Source: Liquidambar formosana (taxonomy: Eukaryota; Streptophyta; Magnoliopsida; Saxifragales; Altingiaceae). From it: a DNA stretch of 64,000 nucleotides. Each line of letters begins with the position of its first letter. Positions within the stretch are counted from its first letter, which is position 1. Made by a program: the position numbers and the translations under genes. Under the pieces are notes generated by a model that was given only the letters and a program-made list of their open reading frames with translations, did not search any database and was not told where the DNA came from. Shown here in pieces: positions 58,431 through 64,000 of the stretch. The DNA lies in assembly GCA_039720395.1 (NCBI GenBank), contig CM077833.1, forward strand, positions 2,134,797-2,198,796. Reading direction: 5' to 3'.

Positions 58431-59863
58431 CAATCAAATTGCCTGCCGGTGAATTTGTCTTTTCCTGAAGACTGATGAGGAATAGGAGGAAGAATCCCAA
58501 AACAGTCATCTTCGTTGTCATCCCCCAAATTAACTGAAGCGCAAGAACCCTGTGCATCATCTTCTTCATTGAGTGAAGACAGAGCATCTTGAAGATAAGC
58601 TTTCAGCTCTTTGCTGTTGGGAGGAGCAGCTGCTAACTTTGCTATCAGTTGACTTTTCGACAGGAGAGCCTTGGATGAATCCCCTATAGTGGATTGAATT
58701 GCAGGATGTTTCTGGAACCATTTCTGAATTGCTTCAGGAGTAATATGGTCCGTCTTTGCATTATCCCACCATTTGACATGGAAGGATCTCCCTATGCAGG
58801 GCCATTGCTGTGTACCTGTATATTCATAACGCCAAAACATAATCCATGCCAGACCAAAATGGGCATAGAAAAGGAAAAGTTTTGGAAATTTTTGCAAATG
58901 GATATTTGGCTGAATGTGTTGCTCATAATAAGTATATGACTTATTAATGTTGATTGGTTGCTCAGGGAGGATATCTTGGATGGGACCGAAGAATGTCCAC
59001 CATGTAAGAAACCATAAGGGTGTTGTCTCAATGTCAAATTTCTGATCAAAATAGATCATCCATGAATGACGGTTGATCTTATTCTGAATAAAGAAAGAAT
59101 TTTTCCATGCCTTCTCATAATCAAAATAATTATAAAGATTAGGCAGAATATTGCCGGGTAGTTGCCTGGGTTGGTAAAGAGGTTGCCCCCAGTCTGAAGG
59201 ACCAAGAACCCTCAAAATTTGACAGGTAGAGTAAGAAACATCAGTTTTATCATTTTCAGGCCGATTGTGTTTGAAAATGGCTGATTTTGTTCCTTTTTCT
59301 AAAACATATTGGTACCATGCCTGGTCTTTGCGAAAATCATTTGGTCTATAATGGAATCCGGGGGGAAAATAGGATTCCAGGATATCTGGGATATCCGATT
59401 GTGAAAATTCGCTCTCCAAGACAAAGATGTCTATGGTAGAGGTTTTTTCAAAATAAGGGCTATGGTTTTTGCGAGTTTTGCGGAAATTGCCCTCTGGTTT
59501 ATCTTTTAAAAGAAATTGCGAGGATGGGGCATAGGCTCCTAATGGCTCCTCAGGTTTAGAAGAAGTTGCAATATGCTTGCCACTACTTCTAACACTAGAA
59601 GCTGCCAATGAATAAGTCTGTGACTTATTGATTGGGGAAACCCTATCAAAGCCGAGTTGTTGCTGTTGCTGTTTTGCAAGTTGCTGTTGCTTATATTGCT
59701 CAAGCATCTCCTCTTCTTCTTGGAGATCTTCAAACCATTTTTTCTTTGCTATTGCCTTTGGTTGGGTAGATGACCCTGTTGAGTGGGGTTGGCCTTTTGG
59801 CTGATTTTGCAAGGTTGATTGCCCTTGAGGGGCTTTAGCTTTGGCTTTGTTTTGTCTGGGCAT
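58430..59863 (-). CDS. Florendovirus-type ORF2 protein, function unknown (477 aa, open)
   Basis: An uninterrupted frame from ATG at 59863 to the stop at 58430. The N-terminus is basic and Gln/Pro-rich (MPRQNKAKAKAPQG), followed by an acidic Glu-rich stretch and poly-Gln (about residues 45-70), a central Trp/Tyr/Phe-rich globular region (about residues 130-380) and an acidic Ser/Asp-rich C-terminus. I see no catalytic motif, zinc finger, signal peptide or membrane segment. Its start overlaps the end of the RT-RNase H frame by 115 nt, as described for florendovirus ORF2. Its complete openness in an endogenous copy is notable, suggesting a young insertion or selection. The function is unknown and I infer none. 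Confidence 0.8.
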   Translation of the reverse strand: MPRQNKAKAKAPQGQSTLQNQPKGQPHSTGSSTQPKAIAKKKWFEDLQEEEEMLEQYKQQQLAKQQQQQLGFDRVSPINKSQTYSLAASSVRSSGKHIATSSKPEEPLGAYAPSSQFLLKDKPEGNFRKTRKNHSPYFEKTSTIDIFVLESEFSQSDIPDILESYFPPGFHYRPNDFRKDQAWYQYVLEKGTKSAIFKHNRPENDKTDVSYSTCQILRVLGPSDWGQPLYQPRQLPGNILPNLYNYFDYEKAWKNSFFIQNKINRHSWMIYFDQKFDIETTPLWFLTWWTFFGPIQDILPEQPININKSYTYYEQHIQPNIHLQKFPKLFLFYAHFGLAWIMFWRYEYTGTQQWPCIGRSFHVKWWDNAKTDHITPEAIQKWFQKHPAIQSTIGDSSKALLSKSQLIAKLAAAPPNSKELKAYLQDALSSLNEEDDAQGSCASVNLGDDNEDDCFGILPPIPHQSSGKDKFTGRQFD

Positions 59864-60938
59864 TCTGAAGAATTGCCCTGGTCTCTGGGTAAGTGACCCT
59901 GTAAGAACTCACGAGAGAGGAAATCAGGGACACAATTGTTTTCTCCTTTAATATATTCTATATCAAAATCGAAAACAGAAAGTATTGCCTGCCATCTGGC
60001 GAAAATATGTTTTGAAGCAATGTTTTTAACATCTTTTTTCAAAACTGGTTTTGCAGCTTGACAATCTACACGTAGTAGAAATTTTTGATTTAAAATATCA
60101 TCTTGAAATTTTGAAATACTCAAAACTATAGATAATATTTCTTTTTTAATTGTCGAATACTTTGCCTGTGCTGTGTTCCATGTGCCAGATGTGAATCTGA
60201 CTATTTTGTCTATGTTGTCTACCCTTTGCATAAGAATTCCACCATAACCTATGTCTGAAGCATCGGTCTGGACTATCTTAAATGCTAATGGGTCTGCTAG
60301 GTTAAGACAAGGAAGGGTTCTAACCTTTTGTTTTAACTTTTTGACTGTATCAGTATACTCTTGAGACCATGCAGGAGGATCTTTTCTAAGTCTTCTCCTA
60401 AGGATGGCACATTCTTGACTAAGATTAGGGTAAAAGTCTGTAATATAATTAAGACACCCTAAAAATCTTTGCAATTGCTTTTTGTCTTTAATTTCATTAG
60501 GAAATTTGTCTGCAAATTGGATTGACCTTTCTATAGGGACGATAGTTCCCTGATAGATATGATGTCCTAAAAATCTAATCTTTGTTTGGAAAAGATTAAT
60601 CTTTGTAGGACTTAAGGCTAAGCCATTCTGCTTGATTAAGTGGAAGAACGTGTTAAGGTGCTTCCAATGTTGCTCAATTGATTTGGAAAATACTAATACA
60701 TCGTCAATGTATACAATAGTAAATTCCGTATGTTGCGTAAATATTGCATTCATTATGTTTTGAAATTCTGAAGGGGCATTTTTAAGGCCAAATGGCATTA
60801 CATTCCATTCGTAATGGCCAAATGGGACTGTGAAAGCAGTCTTGTACCTATCCTCTTCAGTAATTTGGATTTGCCAGAAACCCGACTTCATATCGAATTT
60901 CGAAAATATTGTTGCTTTGCTAAGCCTTCCTAATAAAT

Positions 60939-60940
<2 letters not shown>
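59749..60940 (-). CDS. Viral polyprotein C-terminal part: reverse transcriptase and RNase H (5'-truncated)
   Basis: The frame is open from the TA-array junction at about 60938 to the stop at 59749, about 396 codons. The first internal Met is at 60891, but the coding frame extends upstream of it, so that Met is not the real start. RT blocks include the MPFGLKNAPSEFQ region (about 60780) and the catalytic YIDD (about 60710). The RNase H block begins with the TDAS motif at about 60265, has the conserved Glu of the KKEI-like block near 60140, and ends with a DFLSRE-like motif near 59930. RT/RNase H would copy pregenomic RNA into DNA. RT lacks its N-terminal fingers because of truncation, so activity is not expected. 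Confidence 0.85.

Positions 60941-60978
<38 letters not shown>
60941..60978 (+). repeat. (TA)n microsatellite between viral fragment and foldback element
   Basis: About 38 bp of TA repeats directly joining the truncated RT frame on the left and a palindromic element on the right. Confidence 0.95.
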
Positions 60979-60979
<1 letters not shown>

Positions 60980-61125
60980 CTTTGATCATGTGCGGGATAT
61001 CTAAAATATCCCGTTAGATCACAGCCGTCCGTGAGCGATACACGTGTGCACATGAATGCGCTCGTGTCACTTACGGATAGCCGTGATCGAATGGGATACT
61101 CCGGGATGTCCTGCCTATGATCAGC
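60979..61125. mobile_element. Near-perfect foldback element in a TA array (147 bp)
   Basis: The two halves are inverted: GCTTTGATCATGTGC / CCTATGATCAGC, GTTAGATCACAGCCGTCCG / CGGATAGCCGTGATCGAA, and GTGAGCGATACACG / CGTGTCACTTAC. There is almost no loop. The flanks are TA on the left and CT/TA on the right. GC content is higher than in its neighbours. Confidence 0.88.
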
Positions 61126-61162
61126 CCTCTCTCTCTCTTTATATATATATATATATATATAT

Positions 61163-61455
61163 GTGGGATAGGATCCAAGGACACAAAGAAAAACACAAAT
61201 TTTGACACAAAACTTAAGCCTTTAGATTTAAACAGATCTAAGGGTGGAGATTAGTGTTGACAGGATATCACTTAAGTGACTAATGATGTAGCGTTGACAA
61301 GGCACAATGTGGGATAGGATCCAAGGACACAACGAAAAACACAAATTTTGACACAAAACTTAAGGCTTTAGATTTAAACTGATCTAAGGGTGGAGATTAG
61401 TGTTGACTTGGATATCACTTAAGTGACTGATGATGTAGCGTTGACATAGCACAAT
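61163..61455 (+). repeat. 147-bp end repeat, tandemly duplicated
   Basis: Two direct copies (61163-61308 and 61309-61455), each starting GTGGGATAGGATCCAAGGAC and ending GATGTAGCGTTGACA(A/T)(G/A)GCACAAT. The first abuts a (TA)n tract. An inverted copy of their inner end lies at 63956-64000. Confidence 0.92.
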
Positions 61456-61911
61456 ATTTATTTATTTAAAACAAACAAAAACCAAAATCATATTTCAAAC
61501 TCAAATCACGTTTCTTTGTCTCTCTTAGGTATCTCAACCACACAAAACCCTAGATAGACTTCAGCACAACCCTTAAGCACTTTTGAAACCTTGCATTCAG
61601 TAGAACAAGTCATGACATCACTATATCAACTGAAAAAAAATGCAAAGACTAGGTTGGATACTCTTGTTTCATTACTTCATGCCCATTTTTTATTTTTATT
61701 TTTCACATATATCAACTAAAAAACTTAAATTCTTAAAATAATTTGTAAAATTAATCATTAGTTCAAAGACTTAAAATTGATTTTTCTTTTTCTTTTTAAA
61801 TTATCAAAATGCAAAATTCCTACAATCTCCACCACTAATTAAGCAGAAGGAAAGCAACTAACAATGAGGAAAAAAATACTACCATAGAGATGAACCGCTC
61901 AATTAAAATTT
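61456..61911. other. AT-rich sequence inside the presumed foldback element, nothing recognised
   Basis: No coding sequence or border found. Confidence 0.4.
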
Positions 61912-63258
61912 GGGTAAAATGCAATAAACCCCCTCCTATTATTACCCATTTTGCAGGTTACCCCCTCTAATAAAAAACCCACCAAAAAACCCCCTATACT
62001 GTCTAAGGTTTACAAGTTACTACCCTCTCGTCTACTCACCATTAGTAAACTAACAGAAAAGCATCACGTGACTAGCACATGATGATGTAAAAGCAATTTT
62101 AAGACCATTATGCCCTTTGAAATTGTTGCAATTGTAGCAACCCACCGTTACTCATCTAACCCAAATCATCCACCATTGCAGCCGTGAACGCGCCAATGAA
62201 ATGGGGGATCCATGAGAAAGGGCCAGATCCATGGACATTGATTTGCAAATTTGTTGGATTTTGAGGGATTAGGGTTTGTGGTGTATTTGGATTAAAGGTA
62301 AGTGAGTGAATTTGAGGGATTAGATTTGATGTTGACGGAAAATGTTTTGGCTTTTATTTTGAGCCATGGCTAGCGACAATGGAAGCAATGGCCATGGCTC
62401 TCTCCAAAAAGTTTATTAAAAAAAAAAAAAAAACTAGGGAGAGACCAGAGAGGATTTGTTAGAGAGAAAAGGGAGAGAAGGCGTCACTGGTGTCAACTTG
62501 CTGGAAAAAAAAAATAAAAAAATTGGTTTCCAAACCATAAACCATGGAGTTCCGATACTGACAATGGAGTTCCAAACCAGGAAGGACCCATACAACAACA
62601 GTTGGCATGCAGCGAGAGACCTATCATACCCATGATGGCCGGTGTTGCTCTAAAACTCCACCCACCTCAGCATTCTTCCACCTCTGTTGAGCCTTCACTG
62701 GGAGAAATTCGACAACAACGAAGACCCTATTGTGACTACATACCCACGACGATGACCCAACAGCTGGCCAAACTACATCGAGCCCTCACTTTGTCACGAC
62801 AATGACCTATCATACCCACGACGATGACCCAACAGTTAGCTAGATTGCATCAGGTCCTTACTCAATCGAGCTAACACCGTCGAGCATTGTCGTCGAAGTA
62901 TCCCGGTTGAGCCACTATCGTAGTCTCCCGGGCGAGCCACCATCGTTCCCTCTCGTCATTGAAGCTTTTCTGCCATTCTCCCTAACACATTGAAAGACAA
63001 TAGTAGAAGCAATTTGGGGTTTAAACCCACTGTGACTCCGGCGATCGAAGAGCAAGCATTTTGGGAAAAAAACAACGACAGTGTTGCCATAACAAAACAC
63101 AGTGTTTCATACAAAATATAAAGGGTATAATTGACTTTTAATTCTTCTGTTAACGCCGCCCCTGGGTTAATATAGGGGTTTTTTTTGTTGGGTTTTTTAT
63201 TAGAGGGGGTAACCTGCAAAATGGGTAATAATAGGAGAGGGTTTTTTGCATTTTACCC
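61912..63258. mobile_element. Mutator-like MITE, 1.35 kb, TIR about 75 bp
   Basis: The left end GGGTAAAATGCAATAAACCC mirrors the right end GGGTTTTTTGCATTTTACCC-like sequence (63236-63258). TATTATTACCCATTTTGCAG and TTACCCCCTCTAATAAAAAA recur inverted. The 9-bp flanks TTAAAATTT and TTCAAATTT match at 8 of 9 positions, as a Mutator-like target duplication. The interior (62190-63100) is less AT-rich with patchy open frames but no recognised domain; it may include captured host DNA. Confidence 0.82.
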
Positions 63259-63955
63259 TTCAAATTTTAAAGAAAGAAAAAAAAAAAAAAACAAAGAAAG
63301 AAAGAAAGAAAGAAAGAACACTAAGAGATAAAAAAAGATTCCGTGTTAGAGTGAACAAATTTGAGGTAGTAAAAGAGAAAAAACAGATCAGATTCTCAAA
63401 AAAAAAATAAAATAAAATAAAATAAAATTTATTGTCATAATAGTATGCAATTCACCCGAAATAATTAATTCCATCAAAGATTGGTTCAGAGGATCTGTTG
63501 TCCTGCCGTCATCATCCTCATCTATGTGACATCCTGCCCTCTTCTTCCAGCTGTTGTCTTCTCCCTATTAACTATCGCCTGCAATTTTAAGAGCACTGGA
63601 AAAGAAACAGTAGATCTAAACCAAGAAAAGAGATAGAGGCACGCCATCACCATCGTCGTCATCTTGCCTCCTAGATATATTTGAATCCAAAGCTAGGGTT
63701 TGGTGAGAAGAAAACAAGAAGAAACAGTCGCGTTGCCGCCGTCCAAAACTCAGCTGCCGTCGTCCAACCTTCATCATCGATGTCGTTATCGTTTAGCCTT
63801 CACCGTTGATGTTGTCGGTGTCCAACTGTTGATGTCATCGTCGCCATTGTCCTACCTTTGTCGTTCAACGTTATCTGGGAATGAGAATGAGAGTAAAAAG
63901 AGATTAGGTTTTGCCTTTTGTGGAAAAGGCATAATTTAAAAAAAAAAAAAAAAAA
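63259..63955. other. Low-complexity and unassigned sequence
   Basis: Contains A-rich and (GAAA)n tracts at 63270-63320, AATAAAATAAAA repeats at 63405-63430, and a 19-bp A run near 63938-63956. An open frame at 63700-63939 has no recognisable domain. Confidence 0.4.
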
Positions 63956-64000
63956 ATTGTGCCATGTCAGCGCTACATTGTCATTCACTTAAGTGACATC
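63956..64000 (-). repeat. Inverted copy of the 147-bp end repeat, cut by the window edge
   Basis: ATTGTGCCATGTCAGCGCTACATTG-like sequence and TTCACTTAAGTGACATC are the reverse complement of the inner end of 61309-61455. It is the probable right terminus of the same foldback element. Confidence 0.8.

Larger units (their letters stand above)
57780..60940 (-). mobile_element. Endogenous florendovirus-like pararetrovirus fragment (Caulimoviridae)
   Basis: On the minus strand it holds the 3' half of a polyprotein gene (part of RT plus RNase H), an overlapping second reading frame of 477 codons, and about 650 bp of non-coding region with a promoter-like palindromic TATA box. Known florendoviruses have an ORF1 polyprotein and an overlapping ORF2 of unknown function, and they are often found at TA repeats; all these traits occur here. 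Movement, coat and protease regions and the RT N-terminus are absent. The fragment ends in (TA)n on both sides. No integrase or LTR is present. Confidence 0.82.

Noticed and set aside
61163..61455. LTR pair (two tandem 147-bp copies)
   Set aside because: The copies are adjacent with nothing between them, lack TG...CA ends, and have an inverted partner at 63956; they are termini of a foldback element.
62602..62805. Candidate small gene within the Mutator-like MITE
   Set aside because: Short, no recognised domain, interrupted context; better treated as unexplained element interior.

Overview
This is nuclear DNA of a flowering plant, probably a woody eudicot with a repeat-rich genome. The evidence is canonical GT-AG introns, Ty1/copia and Ty3/gypsy (chromovirus) retroelements, hAT, Mutator-like and Stowaway elements, tRNA-derived SINEs and an endogenous florendovirus-like pararetrovirus. 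I cannot name the species.

Only one host gene is visible. It is the 3' end of a plus-strand gene for a Ycf45/SPD1-type P-loop NTPase relative. Three exons with intact frame and matching phase lie at 5843-5986, 50474-50524 and 56885-56956 (stop TAA), with a possible poly(A) signal at 57077. They are separated by introns of about 44.5 kb and 6.4 kb. Almost everything between positions 1 and 56956 is therefore intron, and nearly all other features are mobile elements inside this gene.

Layout: 1-5050, decayed plus-strand gypsy element; 5085-5587, minus-strand copia 5' end; 5843-5986, exon A. 7952-17517 is a nested stack of hAT elements: a MITE-like element holding a 6.9-kb DUF4371/TTF-type hAT, which itself holds another hAT and a probable solo LTR. 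19690-21860, minus-strand copia remnant with a SINE and a Stowaway MITE. 21750-22785, inverted duplication. 22218-36614, a cluster of opposed chromovirus copies and LTRs. 36990-37440, copia fragment. 37648-43244, a 5.6-kb hAT with BED/DUF659 transposase remains, the likely autonomous relative of the CGATATATCG-rich elements. 43370-44424, probable solo LTR. 44430-47963, minus-strand copia, followed by a MULE MITE and a SINE. 49650-50212, LTR piece split by a foldback element. 50474-50524, exon B. Intron 2 holds a methyltransferase pseudogene fragment, foldback elements in TA repeats, a small hAT and a second SINE type. 56885-56956, exon C. 57780-60940, endogenous pararetrovirus fragment between TA arrays. 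60979-64000, foldback elements and a MULE.

Three patterns stand out. The first is a hAT family with CGATATATCG-rich subterminal arrays; five copies have identifiable 8-bp target duplications, four of them exact, and one carries a transposase relic. The second is a group of foldback elements, plus the viral fragment, that sit in (TA)n microsatellites. The third is the giant intron, across which the exons still join in frame. The retroelement coding regions are mostly broken by stops and frameshifts; the two viral frames are open over what remains of them.
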